Shown here: positions 1 through 9,600 of the stretch, piece by piece
How the letters are laid out: each line of letters starts with the position of its first letter
How positions within the stretch are numbered: position 1 is the stretch's first letter
Origin: Bacteroidia bacterium
GTDB taxonomy: Bacteria; Bacteroidota; Bacteroidia; Chitinophagales; UBA2359
Direction: 5' to 3'
Length of the DNA stretch: 56,586 nucleotides
Assembly: GCA_030427245.1 (NCBI GenBank)
Contig: JAUHXA010000049.1
Span: forward strand, 1-56,586
Made by a program: the position numbers and the translations under genes
The notes under the pieces: model-generated
What the model was told of the DNA's origin: nothing
Database searches by the model: none
Seen by the model: only the letters and a program-made list of their open reading frames with translations

Positions 1-1
1 T

Positions 2-97
2 GCCATTGGGATTCACACCAGCAAACTATTGGGTCAAATCGTAAGTGCTACTTTTGGGGCAATTGTGCTGCTGTTTATTGCCAGTAAAATTCGCTGA
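2..97 (+). CDS. GlsB/YeaQ/YmgE family small membrane protein (C-terminal part)
   Basis: An open frame enters from the left edge and stops at TGA 95-97. The 31 visible residues (AIGIHTSKLLGQIVSATFGA and on to FIASKIR) form a hydrophobic helix with a short basic tail. This matches the end of the small three-helix GlsB/YeaQ/YmgE (transglycosylase-associated) stress-response membrane proteins. The function of that family is poorly defined. The start lies outside the window. Confidence 0.6.
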   Translation, partial: AIGIHTSKLLGQIVSATFGAIVLLFIASKIR

Positions 98-107
98 CCA
101 TTCAAAC

Positions 108-296
108 TCACTCTTGATTGTTGCCCAATGTTTCGCCAATTGCAGTTTCTGTGCTTCTCAATTTCTGTTGACAAAACTGTATCAGCTCGGAAGCTCTCTT
201 GACTTTTTCGGATAATTCATCTACTCCAATAACTTCGTTTTCGAGGTCGGACACGATTTGTTGGAGTTCGGTAAGGGATTGTTGGTAGGTTGTCAT
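108..296 (-). CDS. xseB: Exodeoxyribonuclease VII small subunit
   Basis: A 62-residue protein whose first half (YQQSLTELQQIVSDLENEVI, then GVDELSEKVKRASELI) is the classic XseB helical hairpin. XseB packs along the large subunit XseA in exonuclease VII, which degrades single-stranded DNA from both ends. The length is at the short end of the family range. xseA is usually the partner gene but is not in this window; the upstream neighbour is another nuclease subunit gene, sbcD, 81 bp away on the same strand, so both may be on one repair transcript. Confidence 0.9.
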   Translation of the reverse strand: MTTYQQSLTELQQIVSDLENEVIGVDELSEKVKRASELIQFCQQKLRSTETAIGETLGNNQE

Positions 297-377
297 TTTT
301 GTTTGGTTTTCAGTTATTTCGTGTAAGGCTTACAAATGCCCCAAGCTTTGCGTTTTAAGCTTGAGATTGAATTTTGG

Positions 378-1595
378 TCAGTCCTTCTCCCCATCCATCC
401 ATTCCAGCAATTCATTGAAGGTATTCACCAATTCTTTTTGCTGCTCCTCTCCTACATTTCGGCTGTCACAGCGCTTCAAGAATACTTCCATTGGTTTCAA
501 ATCGTCCAAACTCACATCGCCCATTTCTTCGTCTAAGCCTGTGATGCGGTTTTTGTATTCGGTTCTAGTAATCAATACCGTTGCATTTTTATCTGCTACC
601 AATTTTCGCACTCGATGTTCCAAATCCACTTCAAAAGTCTCCAATTCTACTTGCACTTCAAGCCATGTAGTTGGTTTGTCGTCAGAAGTTTCTAAAACCA
701 TCAAACGCTGTGTCACTTTGTCAATATCACCTTTGACTCTTATCAATTTTCGGTAATTCGGAATCGGCAAGATGCGAATATCAGATAATTTTCCTCTTTC
801 AAAATCTACCAAAAGTACTTGTTTGTCGTCTTTGTGTTCGGTGAAGCTCAATGGGATTGGTGAACCACAATAGCGAATATGTTCCAATTTGTTCACCTTT
901 TGCGGTTTGTGAATATGCCCCAATGCCACATAGTCAAACATTTCTGAAAAGGTTTCGGCAGTTACTTTACCTTGATTCCCGATGTGAATGTCTTTTTCGC
1001 TGTCGGAAGTGATGCTTCCTGCTGCAAACAAATGCCCTACTGCAATGATGGGTAGTTTTGAAGTATCGTATTCGGCTGCAATGTGTTCGCCGAGGCTGTG
1101 GTAATGATTGAAAATTCCTTTTTGAGTTCTTTCTACTCGTTCTTCATAACTTTCTCCTGCAACAGCTTTGCGGATGTCTCTTTCCTGCAAAAAAGGAACG
1201 GCTGCTACTACTCCAATTACTTTGTTGTTTTCGTCCTTGACTTCAATCACTTCGTCCTTCAAGTCTTCTGGACAACCTCCTACAACGTGTACTCGCAAAT
1301 ATTCGAGCAGTTCTTTTGGCGCATCCAGGTTTCGAGGAGAATCGTGATTGCCACCTGTGATAATGACGTTGTTGCAGTAACCGATTGCTTTTCGCAAGAA
1401 ATTGTAATACTGCTTTCGGGCATAGTTGGGTGGATTGTGGACATCAAATACATCTCCTGCTACTATCAGGGCATCTACTTTTTCTACCTTCAAAGTCTCC
1501 AACAGCCATTGCAAAAAATGGTCGTGTTCGGCTTGTCTATCAAAGTCGCACAATCGTTGACCTAAATGCCAATCGGCAGTATGGAGGATTTTCAT
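378..1595 (-). CDS. sbcD: Exonuclease SbcCD, nuclease subunit SbcD
   Basis: A 405-residue calcineurin-like phosphoesterase. Metal-binding motifs are in order: D8-x-H10 (ADWHLGQ), GDVFD 47-51, GNHD 82-85, then GHLF near 190 and GHIH near 226. SbcD is the Mre11-type nuclease that opens hairpins and processes blocked DNA ends together with the SMC-like ATPase SbcC. Length is normal. No sbcC gene adjoins it here, although sbcC often follows sbcD, so the partner must be elsewhere in the genome. The start is ATG at 1595, directly before the core fold. Confidence 0.95.
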   Translation of the reverse strand: MKILHTADWHLGQRLCDFDRQAEHDHFLQWLLETLKVEKVDALIVAGDVFDVHNPPNYARKQYYNFLRKAIGYCNNVIITGGNHDSPRNLDAPKELLEYLRVHVVGGCPEDLKDEVIEVKDENNKVIGVVAAVPFLQERDIRKAVAGESYEERVERTQKGIFNHYHSLGEHIAAEYDTSKLPIIAVGHLFAAGSITSDSEKDIHIGNQGKVTAETFSEMFDYVALGHIHKPQKVNKLEHIRYCGSPIPLSFTEHKDDKQVLLVDFERGKLSDIRILPIPNYRKLIRVKGDIDKVTQRLMVLETSDDKPTTWLEVQVELETFEVDLEHRVRKLVADKNATVLITRTEYKNRITGLDEEMGDVSLDDLKPMEVFLKRCDSRNVGEEQQKELVNTFNELLEWMDGEKD

Positions 1596-1654
1596 GTATT
1601 TTATGGTTTTATGGTTTTACTACTTCGCTATCATAGGGTTGCTTTTTCGCAAAA

Positions 1655-2038
1655 CTATATTTTCAATTTATCATTGGTATATTTGATTAAGCTATTTATG
1701 GATTTCGGAAGTTTTTGGAGTTCAGTTGTGATGTATTCTTTTTCTTCTTCGGTAATCAATTTCCTGATGATTGGCTTTCTCGTCCAGTCTAAACTTTCTT
1801 GAAGTGAGCCAGTACTGTAACGATAGAATTTGATTTTGTCTTTTTTGTGGTAGCGACCAAATCCTTCTGCAATGTTTGCAGAGATAGAATCAATTGCAGT
1901 CACGTATTGTTTACCAACCGTCCATTGAGCAAACTTATCCCATTTCATCACTATCTTCCACACATAATTGCTAAGATTGAAGGCTATCATATATGATTCA
2001 ATCTTGTTCAAAGTCAAATACCGCTTTTCATCAAACAT
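1655..2038 (-). CDS. Four-helix-bundle protein (23S rRNA intervening-sequence family)
   Basis: A 127-residue, mostly helical protein. It contains the family signature around FAQWTVGKQYVTAIDSISAN, then IAEGFGRYHKKDKIKFYRYS and a GSLQE segment. This is the four-helix bundle family first found as ORFs in 23S rRNA intervening sequences; the family also includes the Avd accessory protein of diversity-generating retroelements. No reverse transcriptase or rRNA is nearby, so it is a solitary member of unknown role. Simple repeats lie just upstream (2085-2127), and both flanks carry similar TTTTATGGTT tracts. It interrupts an otherwise housekeeping minus-strand run. Confidence 0.85.
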   Translation of the reverse strand: MFDEKRYLTLNKIESYMIAFNLSNYVWKIVMKWDKFAQWTVGKQYVTAIDSISANIAEGFGRYHKKDKIKFYRYSTGSLQESLDWTRKPIIRKLITEEEKEYITTELQKLPKSINSLIKYTNDKLKI

Positions 2039-2042
2039 GGAA

Positions 2043-2136
2043 TATTGTTTTATGGTTGTATTGCTACATGGTTTTCCACTTACTCATTCAGCCATTCAGC
2101 CATTCAGCCATTCAGCCATTCAGCCATAAAACAATA
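2043..2136. repeat. CATTCAGC tandem octamers inside a short inverted repeat
   Basis: Five perfect copies of the 8-mer CATTCAGC run from 2085 to 2124, followed by CAT. They sit between 13-bp inverted arms: TATTGTTTTATGG at 2043-2055 and its exact reverse complement at 2124-2136. The element lies between the four-helix-bundle gene and the DoxX-like gene. Copies are head-to-tail without spacers, so this is not a CRISPR. Confidence 0.8.
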
Positions 2137-2149
2137 TAACCATTAGAAT

Positions 2150-3550
2150 TTATTCAGAATCTTCTCCTTCCATTTCATCCTCCATCATTTCTTCATCCAT
2201 AATTTCCTCCTCCTCTTCTTGAATTAAATCTTGAGGTGGGTCTTGCTTTGTAATACCATGTTTGGCTACAACTTCACTCCAATCAGGCAATGCATTGTAA
2301 TGCCATTTATCCACCACAATACCATCTTTGACAAGCACAACACCAGGATTGGCTCGAATCATGGTTTTGATAGGTACGGCGTCCAAATTATAGAATTTGT
2401 AGATGTTGTCGGTGAATTTTTGGGCATGGTCCAAAGTTGAAGCCGTCAAACCAACGATTGGGATATTGTCTTTTGAAGCCTCTTTCATTACTTGATTCAC
2501 TCTCACGAAACCTTTCTCCACATTTGATTTCTCAACATTGTAAGCTCCTACAAAAATGGTAAATCCTGGACGATTGACAATGGCTTCCGCCACTTCATTG
2601 TCCGCATCATCATAAATCATGAAGTCTTTGATGGTTGCAGGTTTTCCTTCCTTGATGACCTCTTGGTATGTTTTGTCATTATCCAATACCCATGTTTTGT
2701 CTTTCCATATTCCGCTATCGATGTATTCTTTACTCTCTACTTTTTTGATTTCACCTGTTCCTTCTTTTACAAGCGTGTACATAGTTTGGACTTCTGGCGG
2801 AATTCCATCACTTCGTCCGTCTATCAAGTTTGCTCCTATTTTGTAGGCTCTAAAATCTACGATGGGCAAATTATTTACGTTTCGCATACTGAATGCAAAA
2901 GAGGCGGCGGTCAAAACACCCAAAATAATCCACGACAACTTTTTATCTAAAATCAACTTGATATGACTCGATAAGTAGACCATTAGAAAAATCAAGCCCG
3001 TCAAAACCACATCTTTGATGAAGGATTCATAGGGTTTGAGTTTAACGAAATCTCCAAAACACCCACAATCTGTTACCCGCATATTGGAGTCCTTGAAGGC
3101 TTCCCATTGTGCAAACTGAAAAAAGGTGGCATCTTTTGGTACATAACCTGTCAGGTAGGTAAAACCCGTTAAAACAGTGAAAAACAAGGTCAAACCTACA
3201 TATAAAAATAAGGTAGGTTTACGTAATGTGCCTAAAATCAACGAAACACCCAAAACGATTTCCAATACAATCATGAATACCGACAAAGGCAAGGATATAC
3301 TAATGAGAAATTCCCATAAGCCTGTGAATAATGAAAAATGCTCGGTAAAGACATTGAAGTAATCTTCAATTTTGATGGCAGTTCCTGTGGGGTCTATCGC
3401 TTTGACGACTCCAGAGAAGACAAAGAATGTCCCCAAAAAATTGCGTAAATAATGTATGGGCCAATTTTCGGGCTTTTTGAGTAATCCTGTGATGACGGTT
3501 ACACCAACTGCTAAAAGTGCAATCAATCCGACTAATGAAAATATATTCAT
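2150..3550 (-). CDS. BT_3928-type DoxX family membrane protein with thioredoxin-like C-terminal domain
   Basis: A 466-residue protein. The N-terminal 210 residues hold about five membrane helices in a DoxX/MauE-like arrangement, including the cysteine motif DCGCFGDF near residue 165 that is typical of this group. The C-terminal half, from about 300, looks like a thioredoxin/TlpA-type fold (FTIFVGAYNVE, IPIVGLTAS, GVVLVKDG) but shows no CxxC. The last 25 residues are almost all Glu, Asp and Met. In Bacteroidota the BT_3928 family is often next to folP, as here (divergent). The role is probably envelope redox or electron transfer; this is an inference from the fold. Confidence 0.75.
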   Translation of the reverse strand: MNIFSLVGLIALLAVGVTVITGLLKKPENWPIHYLRNFLGTFFVFSGVVKAIDPTGTAIKIEDYFNVFTEHFSLFTGLWEFLISISLPLSVFMIVLEIVLGVSLILGTLRKPTLFLYVGLTLFFTVLTGFTYLTGYVPKDATFFQFAQWEAFKDSNMRVTDCGCFGDFVKLKPYESFIKDVVLTGLIFLMVYLSSHIKLILDKKLSWIILGVLTAASFAFSMRNVNNLPIVDFRAYKIGANLIDGRSDGIPPEVQTMYTLVKEGTGEIKKVESKEYIDSGIWKDKTWVLDNDKTYQEVIKEGKPATIKDFMIYDDADNEVAEAIVNRPGFTIFVGAYNVEKSNVEKGFVRVNQVMKEASKDNIPIVGLTASTLDHAQKFTDNIYKFYNLDAVPIKTMIRANPGVVLVKDGIVVDKWHYNALPDWSEVVAKHGITKQDPPQDLIQEEEEEIMDEEMMEDEMEGEDSE

Positions 3551-3660
3551 AGTAATGTCTGTTTTTGTTTTTTGCTACACAAATATAACACAGATTTTGC
3601 AGATAATAAGGAATGTAATATCTGGCTATTGAATTTCCAATAAACTGTCCTATATTGCTG

Positions 3661-3668
3661 CAAAGGTA
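3661..3668 (-). promoter_or_regulatory. Bacteroidota -7 box (TACCTTTG) for the DoxX-like gene
   Basis: Read on the minus strand, 3668-3661 is TACCTTTG followed by CAGC, matching TAnnTTTG. A T-rich tract sits about 20 bp upstream in place of a clean TTTG -33 box. The start codon of the DoxX-like gene is about 110 bp downstream. Confidence 0.45.
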
Positions 3669-3684
3669 AGCAAATTTGATTATT

Positions 3685-3700
3685 AACTAAAATTTTAGTT
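3685..3700. promoter_or_regulatory. 16-bp perfect palindrome upstream of folP
   Basis: AACTAAAATTTTAGTT is a perfect palindrome ending 12 bp before the folP start codon, in the divergent region between folP and the DoxX-like gene. It could be an operator or a small mRNA hairpin. AT-rich palindromes also arise by chance, so confidence is low. Confidence 0.25.
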
Positions 3701-3712
3701 CAAAGATTTAGA

Positions 3713-4573
3713 ATGACTTCAAAAAACACTGTTTTTGAGACCGATTGGCAATTGAATTGTCGGGGGAAATTGTTAGATTTGAACAGTCCTAAGGTAATGG
3801 GTATATTGAATGTAACTCCTGATTCGTTCTATGATGGAGGAAAATATACACAAGGTTCGTTCATTCTGGAGCAGGTGGAAAAAATGCTGCAAGAAGGGGC
3901 TTCAATCATTGATGTGGGGGGTATGTCCTCAAGACCTGGTGCGGAGATTATTGAAGTAGAGAAAGAACTCAAACGAGTGATTCCTGTTATTGAAGCGATT
4001 GTAAAAGAATTTCCTCAGGCGATTGTTTCTATTGATACGATTCGGGCAAAAGTGGCAAATGAAGCGATTGAGGCTGGAGCGAGGATGGTTAATGATATTT
4101 CGGCAGGTAATTTGGATTCAGATTTATTAGCAACTGTCGGAAAACTAAATGTTCCTTATATCTTGATGCACATACAAGGAACACCTAAAACGATGCAAAT
4201 CAAGCCTACTTACGACAATGTAACACAGGATGTGATTGACTTTTTCATAGCTAAACTTCAAGAGGTCAAACAGGCAGGTATCAAGGATATCATTATTGAT
4301 CCTGGTTTTGGATTCGGTAAAACGCTTGCACAGAACCATCAAATATTGCAGCAGTTTGACAGTTTTCGATTATTTGACTTACCTTTATTGGCAGGAATGT
4401 CTCGCAAATCTATGGTTTGTAAACTATTGAAGGTAAATCCTTCGAAGGCATTGAACGGCACTACTGCGGTGAATGTTATTGCTTTGCAAAAAGGGGCAAA
4501 TATTTTGCGGGTGCATGATGTGAGGGAGGCAATGGAGGCGATACAAATTGTGGAATACATTAACAATCTATAA
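3713..4573 (+). CDS. folP: Dihydropteroate synthase
   Basis: A 286-residue TIM-barrel enzyme of folate synthesis joining 6-hydroxymethyl-dihydropterin diphosphate to p-aminobenzoate. Visible family motifs are NVTPDSF at 33-39, IIDVGGMSSRPGAE near 66-79 (normally DIGGxSTRPGA), SIDT, NDIS, and the C-terminal GTTAVN and RVHDV segments. Length is normal. The ATG at 3713 leaves about 20 residues before the core, typical of the family. The 3' end overlaps the annotated cdaA start by 26 bp, suggesting translational coupling. Confidence 0.95.
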   Translation: MTSKNTVFETDWQLNCRGKLLDLNSPKVMGILNVTPDSFYDGGKYTQGSFILEQVEKMLQEGASIIDVGGMSSRPGAEIIEVEKELKRVIPVIEAIVKEFPQAIVSIDTIRAKVANEAIEAGARMVNDISAGNLDSDLLATVGKLNVPYILMHIQGTPKTMQIKPTYDNVTQDVIDFFIAKLQEVKQAGIKDIIIDPGFGFGKTLAQNHQILQQFDSFRLFDLPLLAGMSRKSMVCKLLKVNPSKALNGTTAVNVIALQKGANILRVHDVREAMEAIQIVEYINNL

Positions 4574-5453
4574 GCCCCCAACAGAACGAGAGATTACGAA
4601 AGTTTTGAAAACTTGTGTAATCTTACTTATAATAACAACAACATATAGTTTGGCACTTTTTTTATTCAAAATAGGTTTTCTCGAAATTGGCTTTGCCGAT
4701 ATATTGGATATATTGGTTTTGACGATTTTGTTTTTCTTTGTCTATCGGTTGCTGAAGGGTAGTCTTGCCTTCAACATTTTTGTGGGTTTATTGGTATTAT
4801 CACTAATTTACTTCATCGTTCAGGCGTTGGAAATGAAGATGATGGAGCGCATTTTGGGGCAGTTTTTGGGAGCAGGTTTAGTGCTATTGGTGATTATTTT
4901 TCAGCCAGAAATTCGCCGATTTTTGTTCTTTTTGGGACGAAATACGGGCATTGGCGACCATCAGTTTTGGAGTCGATTGCTTAAAAAAGGTCGAGATAAT
5001 ACTTCCAATAATGAATATTTGGTCAATTCGATCGCAAGGGCTTTGCAGAATATGGCTCGCACCAAAACGGGGGCATTGATGGTTTTTACGGACATTGGAG
5101 AAGAAAAGTTTTTTGCAAATACAGGTGTTCCCATACATGCAGAAATATCGAGCAAACTGATAGAAACCATTTTTGATAAGCATGCTCCTCTTCATGACGG
5201 TGCAATGGTGATTGCAGATGGAAAAATCTTGGCGGCTGGCTGTGTATTGCCTGTTTCGGAGAATCCCGAACTACCTCCTCGTGTGGGGATGCGCCATAGA
5301 GCTGCAGTTGGAATCACAGAACATATTGAAGCTCATGTTTTTATTGTATCAGAAGAGCGAGGAAAAATTTCTTATGCTTATAGGAGTAATCTCAGAATGA
5401 ATATTCCTGATGCGCTTTTGCGAGAGTTATTAGCTAAGGCATTGGAAGTATAG
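4548..5453 (+). CDS. cdaA: Diadenylate cyclase CdaA (c-di-AMP synthase)
   Basis: A 301-residue membrane enzyme that makes the second messenger c-di-AMP from two ATP. Three N-terminal membrane helices (about 20-100) precede the DAC catalytic domain. The domain carries DGA (LHDGAMVI) and the RHR motif (GMRHRAAVGI), both needed for catalysis. No ATG lies near the expected start. TTG at 4548, inside folP, or TTG at 4605 are the options; the family usually begins close to the first membrane helix, which favours a short N-terminus. The folP-cdaA pair is common in Bacteroidota. No cdaR is adjacent. Confidence 0.93.
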   Translation: MWNTLTIYKPPTEREITKVLKTCVILLIITTTYSLALFLFKIGFLEIGFADILDILVLTILFFFVYRLLKGSLAFNIFVGLLVLSLIYFIVQALEMKMMERILGQFLGAGLVLLVIIFQPEIRRFLFFLGRNTGIGDHQFWSRLLKKGRDNTSNNEYLVNSIARALQNMARTKTGALMVFTDIGEEKFFANTGVPIHAEISSKLIETIFDKHAPLHDGAMVIADGKILAAGCVLPVSENPELPPRVGMRHRAAVGITEHIEAHVFIVSEERGKISYAYRSNLRMNIPDALLRELLAKALEV

Positions 5454-5569
5454 TATTACAACCTCCATTTCAAAACTCGCTGGTTTAAAGTGAATTCAAA
5501 TAATCCTAAAATTGTTTTATCTACTAAAAAACCGACCATTTTTCCCAATGGTTTCCAATAGTATCACCT

Positions 5570-6304
5570 ATGCTTCACACCACCAAAGGAATCGTTTTAA
5601 AAACCTTCAAATATTCTGAAACCAGTGTTATTGCTAAAATATATACGCATCAGTTTGGTATTCAATCTTATATGGTAAATGGTGTTAGGAGCAATGGTAA
5701 AAGCAAACAAAAAGCTGCTCTTCTTCAACCTTTGACCCTCTTAGATATGGTAGTTTATTACCGTAAGAATCGCAACATTCAGAGAATCAAAGAGATGAAA
5801 CCTATCCATACTTTTACCTCCATTCCGTTCAATATTGGTAAAAGTTCGCTTGCTTTGTTTACGACTGAATTGCTTTACAACACATTGAAGGAAGAGGAAC
5901 AAAATGAACGGCAATTTGATTTTATTTTTGAGTTTGTACAAACTTTGGATCAAACTGAAGAATCTATTGCCAATCTACATCTCTATTTTTTGTTACAATT
6001 GAGTGGTTTTTTGGGGTTTTATCCCTTTAATAACTATTCAAGAGAGGCTCACAATATTTTTGATTTACAAGAAGGTATTTTTACTTCCCGAAGACCTTCT
6101 CACCCCTACTATTTACAAGAGCCTCTTTGTCATTATTTTGCAGCATTACTGAGCACCCCATTGAAGGACGTGCATTTGGTAAAGATTGGCAAGACACACC
6201 GCAAGGAATTACTAAGGGCATTGTTGGAGTTCTATAAATTGCATATTGAAGGTTTTAAGCCCTTACAGTCGGTGAAGATTTTGCAGGAGATATTTGGTTT
6301 TTGA
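5570..6304 (+). CDS. recO: DNA repair protein RecO
   Basis: A 244-residue protein. It starts with the RecO OB-fold (GIVLKTFKYSETSVIAKIYT) and continues with the helical C-terminal domain (LLQLSGFLGFYP around residue 145). RecO loads RecA onto SSB-coated single-stranded DNA with RecR. The zinc-finger cysteines of some RecO proteins are absent, as is usual in Bacteroidota. The gene is 116 bp after cdaA on the same strand and is followed by a large inverted repeat, not by a clear terminator of its own. Confidence 0.9.
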   Translation: MLHTTKGIVLKTFKYSETSVIAKIYTHQFGIQSYMVNGVRSNGKSKQKAALLQPLTLLDMVVYYRKNRNIQRIKEMKPIHTFTSIPFNIGKSSLALFTTELLYNTLKEEEQNERQFDFIFEFVQTLDQTEESIANLHLYFLLQLSGFLGFYPFNNYSREAHNIFDLQEGIFTSRRPSHPYYLQEPLCHYFAALLSTPLKDVHLVKIGKTHRKELLRALLEFYKLHIEGFKPLQSVKILQEIFGF

Positions 6305-6347
6305 AAAAAAATCAAAACTATCCTATTATCAAACAATAGCTTACAAA

Positions 6348-6587
6348 ATTAATTAGTGCCTGAACGGAAAGAGATAATTGTCTGTCTATCAAAACATAAC
6401 TAATGGTTAAAACAAACGAACTTTTTCCTTCAATTTTTATATTCTTATAGCAACTTGATGTTAATTTATTAGGAATTTATTGAAGGTATTGATATATGGG
6501 GAAACTTTAAAAAGTTCGTCTGTTTAAGTGTTTAGTTATGTTTTAACACTCAATTAGTTAAGAGTTTCCGTTCAAGCACTAATTAAT
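6348..6587. repeat. 240-bp imperfect inverted repeat between recO and infB
   Basis: Arms 6348-6426 and 6509-6587 are reverse complements in perfect register (coordinates sum to 12935). About 60 of 79 positions match, with no gaps. The best blocks are the termini (ATTAATTAGTGC, then TGAACGGAAA) and the inner AAAACATAACTAA and ACGAACTTTTT. The central 82 nt are unpaired. The shape fits a MITE or a decayed insertion element. AGCTTA occurs near both flanks (6338-6343 and 6590-6595), but not directly abutting, so it is not a convincing target-site duplication. Confidence 0.7.
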
Positions 6588-6599
6588 ACAGCTTATGTC

Positions 6600-6647
6600 A
6601 AAAGAAAAAACCCAAGTTCCACTAAATAAAAGTGGAACTTGGGTTTG
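6600..6647 (-). terminator. Rho-independent terminator of the rimP-nusA-infB unit
   Basis: A 16-bp perfect stem, 6609-6624 paired with 6632-6647, with a 7-nt loop. On the minus strand it is followed by a T-rich run (6600-6610). It sits 23 bp after the infB stop codon. Confidence 0.85.
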
Positions 6648-6669
6648 TATATCGAATTTGAATTTTCGT

Positions 6670-9600
6670 TTAAAGAGTCCGTTTGATTTCGATTTCTTCA
6701 AAACCTTCAATTACATCTCCTACCTTCACGTCGTTGTAATTCTTGATGCGAATACCACATTCTTGACCAGGCAAGACTTCTTTCACATCGTCTTTGTATC
6801 GTTTGAGTGTCTCAATTTCACCTGTAAAGATTACAATTCCATCCCTTAACAAGTGAATTTTGGTGTCTTTGTTCACCTTACCCACCGCTACATAACAACC
6901 TGCAATCGTTCCAACTTTCGTGATTTTGAAGACATCTCGTATCTCAATGTTGCATACAAAACGCTCTTCCACTTTCGGCTCCAACATCCCTTCCATTGCA
7001 GATTTGATTTCTTCAATGGCATCGTAAATGATGGAGTAAGTTCGGATTTCGATGCTTTCTTGTTCCGCATTTCGGCGAGCATTGATGGTCGGACGAACTT
7101 GGAAACCAACGATAATTGCATCAGATGCAGAAGCCAATAGAACATCCGACTCGGTGATTGCACCTACTCCTCGGTGTATGACATTCACTCTGATTTCTTC
7201 TGTAGAAAGCTTTAACAATGAATCGGTCAATGCTTCTACTGAACCGTCCATATCCCCTTTTACAATTAGGTTCAATTCTTTGAATGTACCAATCTTCAAA
7301 CGACGACCGATTTCTTCAAGTGTAATGTGTTTAGAAGCTCTAAATCCTTGTTCTCTAATAATCTGAGCACGTTTGGTTGCAATTGATTTTGCCTCTTGTT
7401 CGTTTTCCATTACTTTTACTCTATCACCAGCTTGTGGTGCGCCATTCAAACCAAGAATAGTAACAGGTGTAGCAGGACCAACTTTCCCTTTCACTCGTTT
7501 CCCTCTCTCATTAAACATTGCCTTTACTTTACCTACATGCTGTCCAGCAAGAACCATATCTCCCACTTTCAAAGAGCCATTCTGAACCAAAATATTGGAG
7601 ACATATCCCCTACCTTTGTCAAGAGATGCTTCTAATACTGTTCCTATTGCTTCTCGATTTGGATTGGCTTTCAATTCCAACAATTCTGCTTCAAGTAATA
7701 TTTTTTCAAGCAAATCATCTACATTCGTCCCGAATTTGGCCGAGATTTCTTGAGATTGGTAAGTTCCTCCCCAATCTTCTACCAATAAATTCATAGCAGC
7801 CAACTGTTCTTTAATCTTCTCTGGTTGTGCGGTAGGTCTATCTATTTTGTTGATAGCAAAAATCATTGGAACACTTGCAGCTTGCGCATGACTAATTGCT
7901 TCTTTTGTTTGGGGCATGATGTCATCATCTGCAGCAATGACAATTACTGCAATATCTGTCACTTTTGCTCCTCTCGCACGCATCGCAGTAAAGGCTTCGT
8001 GACCTGGTGTATCTAAGAAAGTAATTTCTTTTCCGCTTTCTGTAGTCACCTCATACGCTCCAATATGCTGGGTAATTCCTCCCATTTCACCTGCGATTAC
8101 ATTTGCATTACGAATATAATCCAATAAAGAAGTTTTACCATGATCCACATGTCCCATTACAGTAACGACTGGTGCACGAGGCTCTAAATCTTCTTCAGCA
8201 TCATCAAAATAGTCCTCTTCTTCGTCTTGTTCAGTTACATTAATAAATTCCGTTTCAAAACCAAACTCATCTGCCACCAACTCGATAACCTCTGCATCTA
8301 ATCGTTGATTAATAGAGACAATAATACCTAAATTAAAGCATGTTGTGATGACCTTGTTTACTGCAACGTCCATCAATTTTGCGAACTCGTTCACCGAAAT
8401 AAACTCTGTAACGCTCAAGATGTTGGTTACTTTTTCGTCTTCTATTGCCTCTCTCTTAGTTGCTGCTTGTTCTCTCTTTTGTTTTCTAAGTTTAGCACGG
8501 TTACTCTTTCCTTTAGAAGTACCGCTAAGCTTGGCCATTGTAGCCTTGATCTTATCTTGAATTTCCTTTGCAGATACTTCTGTTATCTCATTCCCTTTTC
8601 GATTATTCGTTTGTGGCTTACTTCTTCTTTTCTTTTTAACTCTAAGCGTTTTTTCATTAGGAGTTCTTACACCTCCAGATCGATCTGTTTTTTTAACTGC
8701 TACTTTTTTATCTGAAGACTTAATAATCCTCTTTCTTCTTCTTCTTCTCTTTTTACCATCTGTATCTGTACTCCCATCCTCTTTTTTATCTTGATTTGAA
8801 GATAAATCAATTTTTCCAACTACTTTAGGTCCCTTTAACTGTACGTTAGGCCTTTCTCTTATACTTTTATCCTGGTTTTCGCCTTCTTTTCTTTCATCTT
8901 GAACATTGCTAGTAGTCTTATTAGTTGGAGTTCCGCGTCTCCTTCGTTCTTTCTTCTTCTTTTTCTTGTCTGGTCGAGTTTTCCAGTTAGTCCCACTTAA
9001 ATCTATCTTTCCAATCACTTTAGGACCAGCAAGTTCGATTTCTGGTGGGCTTATCACATTATCTTGATTTTCCACCTTCTTGGTTGATACTTTTTCCTCT
9101 TTCTGTTTCGGCACAGCTTTAGTCTCAGCAGATGGCTCATTGATATTTTCTTTTTTAATATCAACATTTTCAAGTCCTTTGGTAGGAGAATCTTCTTTCT
9201 CAACACTTACGGAGGACTCCTGTGGTTCGTCATTCTTCTTCGAGACGGGTTCTTCTATTTTTTCTATTTTCTTTTCCTCCTTAATAATTTCCGTTTCTTT
9301 CGTTTCAGGATTTTTTACTTTCTCTGAGGCTACTATAGGCTCAGTAATTACTTTATCCTCAGTTTTCTTAACATCTTCAACTCTTGACTCAATAGGTTTT
9401 TCTCTATCTATTTTAACAACAGATTCACTTTCCTTTTCATTTCCTAATGAGGCGTTCGCATCTGATTTCTCTTCCTTCTCTACAATCAATTCAGTCTCTT
9501 TCTCTTTTACCTCTAGCATATCTTTTTCAGAAATGTTCTGTCCAAGATCTGAAGTTTCTGTCTTTTTGAGTTCTTTAACCTCCTTAATATCCTGATTAGT

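Noticed and set aside
2085-2127. Possible CRISPR array from the CATTCAGC copies
   Set aside because: Eight-base units follow each other without spacers, and no cas gene is present.
9080-9595. 171-codon Ser/Phe-rich frame opposite infB
   Set aside because: It is the complement of the Lys/Glu-rich linker of infB; such codon bias produces long antisense frames without meaning.
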